From Paludibacter sp. 221 (GTDB taxonomy: Bacteria; Bacteroidota; Bacteroidia; Bacteroidales; Paludibacteraceae): a stretch of DNA of 46,657 bases. The notes under the pieces were generated by a model. That model was given only the letters and a program-made list of their open reading frames with translations, was not told the DNA's origin and searched no databases. The stretch is taken from contig NZ_QVMH01000013.1 in NCBI RefSeq assembly GCF_010501035.1, positions 1 to 46,657 of the forward strand. Reading direction: 5' to 3'. The translations under genes were made by a program, and so were the position numbers. This document shows, piece by piece, positions 28,124 through 36,321 of the stretch; within the stretch, counting starts at the first letter, position 1; the number at the start of each line of letters is the position of its first letter.

Positions 28124-28507
28124 TTACAAAACCAATTCTTCAAAAAGCTTTTGGGTTGTTTCCTCTAAGTTATCGGAGAAGCCCGGATGCGGACGTGATG
28201 TCTGTATACAAGAGCTCCTCACTGCCGTGAGCCACCGGAAACGCTCCGGGATGTCAAACGAGGCGATAACACCACCCTCTTTTTCCCCATTTGCTATTTT
28301 CCGGAACGAATCCAAAATAGAGTACAACAAATCAAAATCCCATTCTTTTGAAAAAACATTCAGTTTGCTTTCGTCCACGTGGTAAAGCATTTTAATGAAT
28401 TTGGCTTTCTTCGAAAACAAGATAACCCCCACATTGACAAACTCTTCGCGCTCCACCTTGGGCAAAACACGAATTGTAGCATATTCATATAAGTGCTTTC
28501 CTTGCAT
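28124..28507 (-). CDS. DUF3037 protein, partner of the HipA-like kinase
   Basis: A 127-residue DUF3037 protein: YEYATIRVLPKVEREEFVNVG at the start, ILFSKKAKF in the middle. Its first 23 bases overlap the end of the HipA-like kinase gene in another frame, so the two are translationally linked. DUF3037 genes are often found next to HipA-like kinase genes of this type; it could regulate or be a target of the kinase, but no function has been proved that I know of. Confidence 0.9.
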   Translation of the reverse strand: MQGKHLYEYATIRVLPKVEREEFVNVGVILFSKKAKFIKMLYHVDESKLNVFSKEWDFDLLYSILDSFRKIANGEKEGGVIASFDIPERFRWLTAVRSSCIQTSRPHPGFSDNLEETTQKLFEELVL

Positions 28508-29267
28508 CTTGAGCTTCTTTTACATACAACATGGAGTTATCTATACGCATAGTCAAAAACTGCAAATACACATCGCGCAAATCTTGCGAAGTTTCGCTAC
28601 CTTCAGTCCAATTCAACCAGTCGTCGGGAATACGATTTACAATTTCAGCTATTTTTTCTTTACTCAAAATTTGCTTGAATTCGGCATCTACCTCATCCAG
28701 TTTCGACGCAAAGGGCAATAGCACATGGTCTTTCACCATAGCAAAAGGGCTTAAGGCTTGCTTCTGCCAATTGTCCCACGTATGATGAAAATATAGTGTA
28801 GAGCCATGATCTATTAACCACAACTGGCGGTTCCAAACAAGCATATTCGTATTTTTCACCGTCCTGTCTACATTGGTCAGAAACGCATCCATCCAGACTA
28901 TTTGCGATGCAAGCTTTTCATCTACCGTTGTTGTCACCGGGTCGTAAGTAAAGGCTCCTGATAAAAAATGTAATCCCATGTTCAGCCCTCTGCTCCCTTG
29001 TAGGAGGTCTTGTATTTCTTCATCACCCTCCGACTGTCCGAATGCCTCGTCTAAGTTTATAAACACAAGCTCAGGAATCCTGAAGCCGAGCACTTTGGCA
29101 GTTAACCCACCGATAAGCTCAGAGATAAGCGCTTTTGTACCGTGTCCGGAACCTCTGAACTTAACTACATATTTGAATCCATCATCAGCCTCGGCCAAAG
29201 CGGGCAAAGAGCCCCCCTCGCGCAAAGGCGTGATATACCGTGTTACATTTACCGTACGTATTTCCAT
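28485..29267 (-). CDS. HipA-like kinase
   Basis: A 260-residue protein kinase-like domain of the short HipA-like type (HipA_2). Key residues are present: Lys36 in KYVVKFRG for ATP, Asp134 and Asn139/Asn141 in NVDRTVKNTNM as the catalytic loop, and Asp153 in WLIDHGSTLYF as the metal-binding Asp. HipA toxins phosphorylate aminoacyl-tRNA synthetases, but this shorter group lacks the HipA N-terminal subdomain, and no HipB-like antitoxin gene is adjacent. The active site looks intact. It leads a four-gene operon with DUF3037, YjbQ and B3/B4 proteins. Confidence 0.85.
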   Translation of the reverse strand: MEIRTVNVTRYITPLREGGSLPALAEADDGFKYVVKFRGSGHGTKALISELIGGLTAKVLGFRIPELVFINLDEAFGQSEGDEEIQDLLQGSRGLNMGLHFLSGAFTYDPVTTTVDEKLASQIVWMDAFLTNVDRTVKNTNMLVWNRQLWLIDHGSTLYFHHTWDNWQKQALSPFAMVKDHVLLPFASKLDEVDAEFKQILSKEKIAEIVNRIPDDWLNWTEGSETSQDLRDVYLQFLTMRIDNSMLYVKEAQDARKALI

Positions 29268-29291
29268 TGTTTTAGTACCTCCTTATACATG

Positions 29292-29299
29292 CAAATATA
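29292..29299 (-). promoter_or_regulatory. -7 promoter box TATATTTG for the HipA-like kinase operon
   Basis: Minus-strand TAnnTTTG match, 25 bases upstream of the kinase ATG; no -33 TTTG at the usual distance. Confidence 0.5.
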
Positions 29300-29573
29300 G
29301 TGAAATTTAGTTATTCGGCGACTCCCCCGGCTACCAACTAAAAATCAGCATATCCAATATTACAAAAGGTATACATATTTGTATATACGCACAAATACAA
29401 TACACTGAATATCAACTCGTTAAATAAGAATCAATTTTATTCACCTAATTTTCAACCACATACAAGATTTTATCCTAACCATTCATAAAAAAAATGAAAA
29501 GCGGCTTACATAATCGTTTGCTGAAATGGTGAATTTTAAATATTAACTTTTATTATCATTCACTATAAAATAT

Positions 29574-29581
29574 TATCTTTG
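29574..29581 (+). promoter_or_regulatory. -7 promoter box TATCTTTG upstream of the hairpin array
   Basis: A TAnnTTTG match. If used, the transcript would begin near 29588 and carry the hairpin array as a ~345-base leader of the GNAT-like gene. Confidence 0.5.
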
Positions 29582-29617
29582 TGAGTTTTTTTGAAACAAG
29601 AAAAATTTTTGGATGTG

Positions 29618-29863
29618 TTTTACAAAGTATGCATTTGCCTGAAAGGCAGTATTTGCATATGGAACAGTCCGATGTATCGGATACCGCATGCAAGCGAAAG
29701 CGTAGCTTGCGGCAACAGACACCCTAATTATACTTTGCCTGAAAGGCAAGACAAGAATATTCAGTCCTGCCTTTCAGACAGGATTTATGGCTTGTTCTCT
29801 TCCGCAGGTCAACGACCTGCGGTTATTAAAATCTGACTTTTCAAGTCAGCATACTTTGTAAAA
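29618..29863. repeat. 246-base element: seven hairpins inside a perfect 15-bp inverted repeat
   Basis: The ends are a perfect inverted repeat: TTTTACAAAGTATGC (29618-29632) and its complement at 29849-29863. Inside are seven hairpins. H1 29636-29648 (TGCCT/AGGCA). H2 29668-29681 (TCCGAT/ATCGGA). H3 29690-29710 (GCAAGC/GCTTGC). H4 29735-29749 (TTGCCT/AGGCAA). H5 29765-29783 (TCCTG/CAGGA). H6 29802-29822 (9-bp stem CCGCAGGTC, loop AAC). H7 29833-29849 (CTGACTT/AAGTCAG). H1 and H4 share TTTGCCTGAAAGGCA; H5 carries a near-inverted copy. No transposase is present. Confidence 0.8.
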
Positions 29864-29934
29864 TACTTTCAATTTTTTTTCATAATACCTATGTGAAACA
29901 TTGAGAGAAACAAAAACAATAAATCTACAAACAC

Positions 29935-31065
29935 ATGTCTATAGAAATAAAAGAGGTACGTACTCGAAAAGATTTGAAAAAATTCGTACGATTCGGCAAT
30001 AAACTATATGAAGGAAACTCATATTTTTGCCCCCAACTCGAATTTGATGAATTAAACACACTCAATCCTAAAAAAAATCCTGCTTTCGAAATTTGTGAAT
30101 CTATATATTACCTTGCTTATAAGGATGGTAAGATTGCAGGCAGGATAGCAGGAATCATCAACCGTCAGGCTAACGAAAACTGGAAAGTAAAAAAGGCCCG
30201 TTTTGGCTGGTTCGATTTCATCGACGACATGGAAGTATCTTCTGCCCTACTTGATAAAGTGGCAGCATGGGGAAAATCGAAAGGAATGGAATGTATTAAC
30301 GGGCCTGTAGGATTTACCGATTTTGACCATCAGGGCTTACTGCTCGAAGGTTTTGAGTACAATTCGCCAATGGCAAGCCTCTACAACTATCCTTATTATA
30401 TCAAACATTTTGAAGCATACGGGCTTGATAAAGAAAGCGATTGGATTGAATACCGGATTTACCCCCCCGACGAGGTGCCCGAACGACTGGAGCGTATAGC
30501 CAAGGTTGTTTTGGATAAATATAAACTTAAGGTAGACAAGATACGGTCAGGAAAAGAGCTTGTCAAAAAATTTGGTTATTCTTTCTTTGATGTTGTTGAC
30601 GAAGCATATAAGCCACTCTACAACTATTCTCCGCTAACTGAAAAACAAAAAAAGTATTATTCAAAAATGTACTTCCCATTGTTGAATTACGATTTTGCAA
30701 CAATGATAACTAATGAGGAGAACGAAATTGTAGGTGTGGGCGTAGGTATGCCCGATATATCGCACGCACTGCGCAAATGCAAAGGTAAATTATTCCCGTT
30801 TGGCTTTATCCACGTACTGAAAGCACTCAGAGCGAAAAAATTCTCCGATTTCGACCTGCTTCTTATTGCTGTTCGTCCCGATTATCAAAACAAAGGTGTA
30901 AATTCAATATTCTTTTACGACCAGATAAAATACTTCAACCAATATGGGGTAAAACATGCGGAAACAACTTCGATACTTGAAGATAACTCGAAAAATCAGG
31001 CTAATTTTGAGTACTTTGAAAAAATAATGCATAAACGCAGAAGGGCTTACACAAAACAAATCTGA
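29935..31065 (+). CDS. GNAT-like acyltransferase family protein
   Basis: A 376-residue protein common in Bacteroidota and usually annotated as a hypothetical or GNAT-family protein. It opens with MSIEIKEVRTRKDLKKFVRF. The N-terminal half includes YLAYKDGKIAGRIAGIINRQ, a typical GNAT strand pair, and GPVGFTDFDHQGLLLEGFEY. The C-terminal half carries LLLIAVRPDYQNKGVNSIFF, which resembles the acetyl-CoA loop of GNAT proteins, and a following ETTSILEDNSKNQANFEYF. The substrate is unknown. It may be preceded by a long structured leader. Confidence 0.75.
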   Translation: MSIEIKEVRTRKDLKKFVRFGNKLYEGNSYFCPQLEFDELNTLNPKKNPAFEICESIYYLAYKDGKIAGRIAGIINRQANENWKVKKARFGWFDFIDDMEVSSALLDKVAAWGKSKGMECINGPVGFTDFDHQGLLLEGFEYNSPMASLYNYPYYIKHFEAYGLDKESDWIEYRIYPPDEVPERLERIAKVVLDKYKLKVDKIRSGKELVKKFGYSFFDVVDEAYKPLYNYSPLTEKQKKYYSKMYFPLLNYDFATMITNEENEIVGVGVGMPDISHALRKCKGKLFPFGFIHVLKALRAKKFSDFDLLLIAVRPDYQNKGVNSIFFYDQIKYFNQYGVKHAETTSILEDNSKNQANFEYFEKIMHKRRRAYTKQI

Positions 31066-31166
31066 TGAGATGCTAATTCGGCGGATTTAAAAATGGGAAT
31101 AATGTAAGAAAAGGTGCATTTACTCAATCGTAATCACCTGATTATTCTGCAATTAGACACATATTT

Positions 31167-31202
31167 AAGAAGTTAGATGAAACAAATTTCATCTAACTTC
31201 TT
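31167..31202. terminator. strong hairpin between the GNAT-like gene and mtnN
   Basis: A perfect 16-bp stem (31167-31182 with 31187-31202) closed by loop CAAA, between converging genes. The right arm ends in TTT and the left is preceded by A/T-rich sequence, so it could end both transcripts. Confidence 0.75.
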
Positions 31203-31236
31203 TGGCATCATTACCCCAAATTTAGCTCTGTTCCAT

Positions 31237-31251
31237 CTGATTTGTAATCAG
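31237..31251. repeat. short palindrome CTGATT-TGT-AATCAG
   Basis: A 6-bp stem with loop TGT; it has the same layout as other short GATTT/AAATC palindromes in this window (37944-37960). Confidence 0.5.
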
Positions 31252-31304
31252 TCTTGATTCTCGGCTCCCGGTTCTAAAATCTTTTTTGTAGCTTGTAGCT
31301 AACT

Positions 31305-32051
31305 TCATCTAATCAAGTCAATATACTCTTTCAAGATGCCAAGCGAATAATAACCTGCCTGATGATTTACAAAGCCGCTTTCGAGCAAATGTATCTCGCC
31401 ATCCGACTGGTCGGAAATAATACGTACAACTACCAACGGGATACCGTAATCATCGCACACCTGCGCCACAGCCGCCCCTTCCATTTCGGCGCATACTACC
31501 GAAGGCAGGTTGCTTGATATGGCCTGTTTCATATCCACACTCGATATAAATAAGTCTCCACTCGCTATATCGCCTACCACCAACTTCAGGTTGTAGATAT
31601 TATGCTTGGTAAGTTCTTTGCGGAAATCGGCGTTGTTTTTCAGAAAATTGTGTACTGCCTGACTCATCAGCCTTACATTCTCCGTTGGTGTTTCGTAAGA
31701 CGTTTTTCCGGTAAGCGGAATCTCAAAGCGACGCATCAACGGGCGTGCATCCATATCGTGCTGGTACAGCCTTTCGCCTATTACAATATCGCCAATGTTC
31801 AACTCCGGCGAAATAGCTCCTGCAATACCTGTAAAAACAATGCGGTCTACTTTAAACTCCAGTATCAGGTTTACAACCGTAGCTGCCGCCGCCACCTTGC
31901 CCCAACGGGAAAATACGGCTACAACATCCTGCCCAAACAGTTTACCCCGGTAATATAGCCTGCTACCCCGTTCGATAATTTCTTTCTCGGTAATCGCGGC
32001 TATTACTTTTTCCATCTCTTCGGGCATGGCACCCATTATTCCTAACAGCAT
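31305..32051 (-). CDS. mtnN: 5'-methylthioadenosine/S-adenosylhomocysteine nucleosidase
   Basis: Hydrolyses methylthioadenosine and S-adenosylhomocysteine to adenine and the thioribose product, in methionine salvage and SAM recycling. The 248-residue protein has the family opening GIMGAMPEEM with the catalytic general-acid Glu region, VFTGIAGAI, the substrate-binding VCAEMEGAAVAQVC with two Glu, and RIISDQSD with the catalytic Asp. A slightly long middle segment (residues ~105-150) is present compared with the E. coli enzyme. Confidence 0.94.
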   Translation of the reverse strand: MLLGIMGAMPEEMEKVIAAITEKEIIERGSRLYYRGKLFGQDVVAVFSRWGKVAAAATVVNLILEFKVDRIVFTGIAGAISPELNIGDIVIGERLYQHDMDARPLMRRFEIPLTGKTSYETPTENVRLMSQAVHNFLKNNADFRKELTKHNIYNLKLVVGDIASGDLFISSVDMKQAISSNLPSVVCAEMEGAAVAQVCDDYGIPLVVVRIISDQSDGEIHLLESGFVNHQAGYYSLGILKEYIDLIR

Positions 32052-32191
32052 AGTTTATTTTTTTACGATAATAATACGACTTAAAAAAACACAGTAGACA
32101 CAATTGTATTTAGAGTATAAAATTAGATATTTGAAAGTATTTTACTATAGCATTTAAATTCATTTCGCAATAGCTCATTCGGCAAACTGAA

Positions 32192-33457
32192 TTATTCTTT
32201 GCTTTCAGGCTCAAGCTTTGTTTTATCTATATTCAGAATACGCTGATACAAAGTAGGATGCGAATAATAGAAAAACACGTACAAAGGATGGGGAGTTAAA
32301 TTACTCAACGAGTCGGCCGACAATTTTTTCAATGCCATAATCAGTTGTTTGCCGTAGCCCAATTTAGCTGTATAACCATCGGCTTGATACTCGAACTTCC
32401 TCGACAATACATTCATCCCAATATCCAAAACAAAAGAAACCGGCGAATATAATATAGAGAAAGCTAATGCGTTCAGATGAAAAGAAGCTGCAGTTCCTCC
32501 CAACGCCTGAGCAAAAACATCGCTTTGCAACACGTATCCGAAAAAGAAAAACAACAGCAACATATATGGTATATTAAGCAGAAAATTTATCAACGTATGT
32601 TTGTGCTTGTAATGCCCAATCTCGTGCGATAATACTGCCACAATCTCTTCCGCACTCATTTTTTCTATCAACGTATCATACAGTACAATCCGTTTTTTTG
32701 CGCCGAATCCGGTAAAATAGGCGTTTGCCTTCGTCGAGCGTTTCGAGCCATCTATTACATAGATATTATTCAGTTTGAAACCTGCCTTGTTGGCAAATTT
32801 CTCTATTTCGTCTCTCAACTCGCCTTCGTGAAGAGGGGTTTGCTTATTGAAAAGGGGAACTATTATTTCGGAATAAAACATAGACATAAACAAGCTGAAC
32901 GCCATTATCACCCCAAAAGCTATCAGCCAAAAGTATTGAGGAGTAAGTGTATATATCCATATAATAAGGTAAAGCAATCCACCTCCCAACACCACAGTTA
33001 TCAAATAACTTTTCAACTTATCTAACACAAAGATTTTAGGAGTTGCCTTATTGAAACCGAACTTTTGCTCAATTACAAAAGTATCATACCACTGAAAAGG
33101 AATAAGCAGAAAGTCGCTCACAAAAAATATAAGCCCGAAAAAAACAATCGACAGCCATATTTCGTTATCAATATAATTACTAAGAATATGGTCGAGCCAC
33201 CCAAAGCCTCCCAGACTATACATCAATATCGTAACGACAAAACTGACAGTACTTGTCAGCATGCCAAAGCGGGTATTGGTACGGAAATATTCTTGTTGCC
33301 TTGCATACTTTTCCGGTGGGTAAATATCCTGTAGTACAGCTGGAAGCGTATTTTTTGAATACCGGATGTTGAGAACTGACAGATAGCGCTCAAAAACAAA
33401 GTCGAGCACCAATATGCCAATTATGACATAAAATAAAATTTGGACTATATTTTGCAT
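32192..33457 (-). CDS. M48 family membrane metallopeptidase (Ste24-like)
   Basis: A 421-residue integral membrane zinc protease of the CAAX prenyl protease 1 (Ste24) type. Several N-terminal transmembrane segments precede the zinc site HEIGHYKHKH near residue 277; the third zinc ligand Glu lies in the RKFEYQADGYTAKLG segment. RSTKANAYFTGFGAKKRIVL is a family hallmark. Bacteria lack CAAX prenylation, so the role is presumed to be membrane protein quality control or peptide processing (inference). Confidence 0.92.
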   Translation of the reverse strand: MQNIVQILFYVIIGILVLDFVFERYLSVLNIRYSKNTLPAVLQDIYPPEKYARQQEYFRTNTRFGMLTSTVSFVVTILMYSLGGFGWLDHILSNYIDNEIWLSIVFFGLIFFVSDFLLIPFQWYDTFVIEQKFGFNKATPKIFVLDKLKSYLITVVLGGGLLYLIIWIYTLTPQYFWLIAFGVIMAFSLFMSMFYSEIIVPLFNKQTPLHEGELRDEIEKFANKAGFKLNNIYVIDGSKRSTKANAYFTGFGAKKRIVLYDTLIEKMSAEEIVAVLSHEIGHYKHKHTLINFLLNIPYMLLLFFFFGYVLQSDVFAQALGGTAASFHLNALAFSILYSPVSFVLDIGMNVLSRKFEYQADGYTAKLGYGKQLIMALKKLSADSLSNLTPHPLYVFFYYSHPTLYQRILNIDKTKLEPESKE

Positions 33458-33612
33458 AAGGCGATTAACATTTTTAGCTGTATAGGACTGTGTTTTTAGG
33501 ATGTATTTTAAACTTACAATACTTTTTATTACCTATTTAAAGGTATTATGCTACAAATATATATATTTTGACAATTATTTACTTATTTCATCGTTAATAA
33601 TAGAGAAAAATG

Positions 33613-33620
33613 TATCTTTG
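33613..33620 (+). promoter_or_regulatory. -7 promoter box TATCTTTG for the ABC importer genes
   Basis: A TAnnTTTG match 86 bases before the binding-protein ATG. No well-spaced -33 TTTG. Confidence 0.55.
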
Positions 33621-33621
33621 C

Positions 33622-33658
33622 ACCTATAGGCACTATGAGCTAAATGCCTGAATACAGG
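33622..33658 (+). promoter_or_regulatory. possible structured leader of the ABC importer
   Basis: ACCT (33622-33625) / AGGT (33655-33658) can enclose a hairpin AGGCA (33628-33632) / TGCCT (33645-33649). An alternative hairpin CCTG-AATA-CAGG (33647-33657) uses the same bases, so the two exclude one another. I do not recognise a known riboswitch class. Confidence 0.3.
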
Positions 33659-33706
33659 TCTGATATGTTTGTTTATTTGGTTATACTATTTTAATTATCA
33701 AATTAC

Positions 33707-34684
33707 ATGAAAAATCTACAAGCCAAAATATTCTGTTTCGTGCTTGTTATTGTATTTTCGTTGTGCTACGTCTCATGCACAAAAAAATCCGTACAAGAAA
33801 CAATTACCATAGGAGTGCTGGAAGGTCCGTCCGCAGTCAGCTTTATCAAAATGATTGACAAAGAACACTTTGTCGACAACAAAAAAGTGAAAATAATTGT
33901 CAAGGACGAACCGGCACAAATTCAGGCCATGATGATGAGGAATGAGTTGGATTTTGCTGTTATCCCTACCGTAATGGCCGCAAACCTCTACAACAAAGGA
34001 GTAAAATACCGCATGGTAGCATGCCCCATCTGGGGAACATTGTACATGCTTACAAATGATGAAGATATACGTACTTTGAACGACCTTACAAGCAAGGATG
34101 TTGCTGTTTTTGGCAGGGGACTGACCGCCGATATACTTACTCAGCATATCCTAAAACAGGAAAATGTAAATTGTAATTCTATAGATTACCGTTTCAACAG
34201 TAATGTGGAACTGACACAGGCATTTATAGCGGGAGAAGTGAAAACCGCCGTTATATCAGAGCCTTATGTAAGCATGCTTCTCGACCAGAATCCTGATATT
34301 CGCATTGTAAGGAAATTAACGCCTCAACGCTACACGGAAGACACCGGAAACAATTCGTTTGTACAATCAGCTTTCCTCGTAAGCGATAAGTTTGCAAAAC
34401 ATCATCCTCACTTAATATCAAAGATAAATGATGCGTATGTCAACAGTTGCAACTTTGTGAATGAGAATCCCGAAACCGCGGCCGAATTGATGGTCAAGAA
34501 TAAAATTACAACCAGTATCGAAATTGCAGCTAAATCTATCGAGCTATGCAACATACAATATGTGGCTGCATTTGCCCTATTCCGTGAGTTGTACAGTTAT
34601 CTGAACGTTTTTTACACCCACAATCCTGAATCTATCGGCGGAAAAATACCGGGCAACGACTTTATTTACCAACCGTATCAGTAA
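33707..34684 (+). CDS. ABC transporter substrate-binding lipoprotein (NMT1/SsuA-like)
   Basis: A 325-residue lipoprotein with lipobox SLCYVSC. The cysteine is followed by TKKS rather than acidic residues, so it probably stays on the periplasmic side. The fold matches the NMT1/THI5/SsuA type: ITIGVLEGPSAVSFIKMIDK at the start, DFAVIPTVMAANLYNKGV, VAVFGRGLTADILTQHIL and AVISEPYVSMLL. This family captures small organic nutrients (sulfonates, nitrate, pyrimidine precursors and others). The substrate is unknown. The fused permease-ATPase gene follows 76 bases later. Confidence 0.87.
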   Translation: MKNLQAKIFCFVLVIVFSLCYVSCTKKSVQETITIGVLEGPSAVSFIKMIDKEHFVDNKKVKIIVKDEPAQIQAMMMRNELDFAVIPTVMAANLYNKGVKYRMVACPIWGTLYMLTNDEDIRTLNDLTSKDVAVFGRGLTADILTQHILKQENVNCNSIDYRFNSNVELTQAFIAGEVKTAVISEPYVSMLLDQNPDIRIVRKLTPQRYTEDTGNNSFVQSAFLVSDKFAKHHPHLISKINDAYVNSCNFVNENPETAAELMVKNKITTSIEIAAKSIELCNIQYVAAFALFRELYSYLNVFYTHNPESIGGKIPGNDFIYQPYQ

Positions 34685-34760
34685 AAAAAGTTATAAGTTT
34701 CTTGTTTTAGACATTTCAAATTAAAACCATACAGGTATTCAATATAAGCAATAAAAGATA

Positions 34761-36152
34761 ATGAGACGAAAAAAGATAATCGCCACACTTTTATCTATTG
34801 TTTTTATTGCTTCGGCATGGGAATTTGCGGCTTGGAAAATTAACTATCCGGCTATCTTTCCATCGCTGGGAATACTGATAAGGGAGTTTTTACTGCTTTT
34901 CACATCACAATCTTTTTATTTAGCAATATCTACCACCATTCTGCGCGGACTGGCAGGGATATCAGCAGCTTTCGTTTTAGCTTCTGCAACGGGCACTTTA
35001 GCTGCCTTCTCACCTTTTTTACGTGCGTTCTTCAATCCCATTGTAGTGATATTTCGTTCTGTTCCGGTCATATCATTTGTGTTGCTTGCACTATTGTGGT
35101 TTTCGCCCCCGCAGTTACCTGTGTTTATAGCCATTGTCACTATTTTTCCTATTCTACATCAGAATGTACTGACAGCTCTAAGCCATACCGATAAAAAGCT
35201 GGTAGAAATGGCTGCTTTATTCGGGAAGAGCAGTTTTAAGCGTTTTTTCACCATATATCTTCCCTCTTCTAAAAACATGATATATGATGCATTAAAAACT
35301 GCATCGGGCTTCGGATGGCGTGCCATCATTATTGGCGAAGCACTGGCGCAACCTATACATGGTATTGGCACAGGAATGAAAGAGGCTCAGGCATTTATAC
35401 AAGTACCTAAACTTATGGCATGGACCGTGGTAGCTATTGGGGTAAGTTATTTGTTCGAACTGCTTTTAAATATCATTCGTAAAATAAATTGGAAAAGGAA
35501 ATTGCCACAACCTCAGAGCGTATCTATAGAAGATTTACCCGCAAACACTCATGATAAGAAAATTGAAATAAGAAATCTTACCAAAGTATTTGATGAAAAA
35601 ACTTTATTCCATTGTTACAATAAAATATTTATTTCCAATCCCGTGTATTGCATAAAAGGAGAATCGGGCAGGGGAAAAACCACCTTATTAAGAATGATTG
35701 CCGGACTTGATAAGGAATACAGCGGAGAGATAAGTTATCCTGAATCATACCGCCTCTCCTACTCGTTTCAGGATATACGGCTTATCCCTTGGCTTACGGT
35801 ACAAGAAAATATTTGCTATATTTTCGACAGAAAATCAGCAAAGCAGGATGCAAGTAATATATCAGAGTATTTGCTCAATGCACTCTCATTGTCGGAGCAT
35901 GCAAATAAATATCCGCACCAACTTAGCGGTGGCCAGCAACAACGGGTTAATCTGGCACGTGCCCTTGCTGCACAAGCCGACGTACTATTATTAGACGAAC
36001 CTCTCACGGGGCTTGATGATGAACTAAAGAAACAAACGACTGATTTTATTCTAATGTGGGTTGACGCTTTTCACCCCATTACAATATGGGCTACGCACGA
36101 AAATATTCAAAGCAAACACCTGCAAATAATAAACGAAGAACGGGTACTATAG
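34761..36152 (+). CDS. ABC transporter permease-ATPase fusion (SsuC-SsuB-like)
   Basis: A 463-residue fusion. Residues ~1-245 are a BPD-type permease with about six membrane helices and an EAA loop at 149-168 (EMAALFGKSSFKRFFTIYLP). Residues ~265-463 are a complete ABC ATPase: Walker A GESGRGKTT (300-308), Q-loop Gln337 (SYSFQDIRLIPW), signature LSGGQQQR (388-395), Walker B VLLLDEP ending near residue 414, and switch His446 (WATHEN). In most genomes these are two genes. The frame is continuous, so it is not a frameshift artefact. With the upstream binding lipoprotein it makes a complete importer. Confidence 0.9.
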   Translation: MRRKKIIATLLSIVFIASAWEFAAWKINYPAIFPSLGILIREFLLLFTSQSFYLAISTTILRGLAGISAAFVLASATGTLAAFSPFLRAFFNPIVVIFRSVPVISFVLLALLWFSPPQLPVFIAIVTIFPILHQNVLTALSHTDKKLVEMAALFGKSSFKRFFTIYLPSSKNMIYDALKTASGFGWRAIIIGEALAQPIHGIGTGMKEAQAFIQVPKLMAWTVVAIGVSYLFELLLNIIRKINWKRKLPQPQSVSIEDLPANTHDKKIEIRNLTKVFDEKTLFHCYNKIFISNPVYCIKGESGRGKTTLLRMIAGLDKEYSGEISYPESYRLSYSFQDIRLIPWLTVQENICYIFDRKSAKQDASNISEYLLNALSLSEHANKYPHQLSGGQQQRVNLARALAAQADVLLLDEPLTGLDDELKKQTTDFILMWVDAFHPITIWATHENIQSKHLQIINEERVL

Positions 36153-36193
36153 CTTGCATTTGTTTATTGCTCATTTCTGAATGATTATTTATC

Positions 36194-36227
36194 TTTGCTT
36201 CCTGACAAAATTCACAAGATACTTTTG
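36194..36227 (+). promoter_or_regulatory. promoter for the YifB/ComM gene
   Basis: TACTTTTG at 36220-36227 (-7), with a TTTG at 36194-36197 that is 22 bases upstream. An overlapping second -7-like box, TATCTTTG, lies at 36190-36197. Confidence 0.55.
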
Positions 36228-36321
36228 CACCTAAGTACCTAATAAAACAAACATTACATTTTTCGTTGTTAAATTCCACTCAATGAAACTTGTAACTAAT
36301 TTCTTGTAACTACTTAAATAT

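Larger units (their letters stand above)
29268..29934. other. 667-base gene-free region with divergent promoters and a hairpin array
   Basis: It holds a minus-strand -7 box at 29292-29299 (TATATTTG, for the kinase operon), a plus-strand -7 box at 29574-29581, and a 246-base hairpin-rich element at 29618-29863. An 81-codon open frame runs through the hairpins, but it has no recognisable protein features. Confidence 0.6.

Noticed and set aside
29591..29836. An 81-codon plus-strand open frame across the hairpin array
   Set aside because: It is built from palindromic sequence, has no protein family features, and its start is not near a plausible ribosome site.
29618..29863. CRISPR array or tRNA cluster
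   Set aside because: The hairpins differ in sequence and spacing, and none forms a cloverleaf or regular repeat-spacer pattern.
33613..33706. TPP or cobalamin riboswitch before the ABC importer
   Set aside because: The conserved cores of those classes are absent and the leader is too short.
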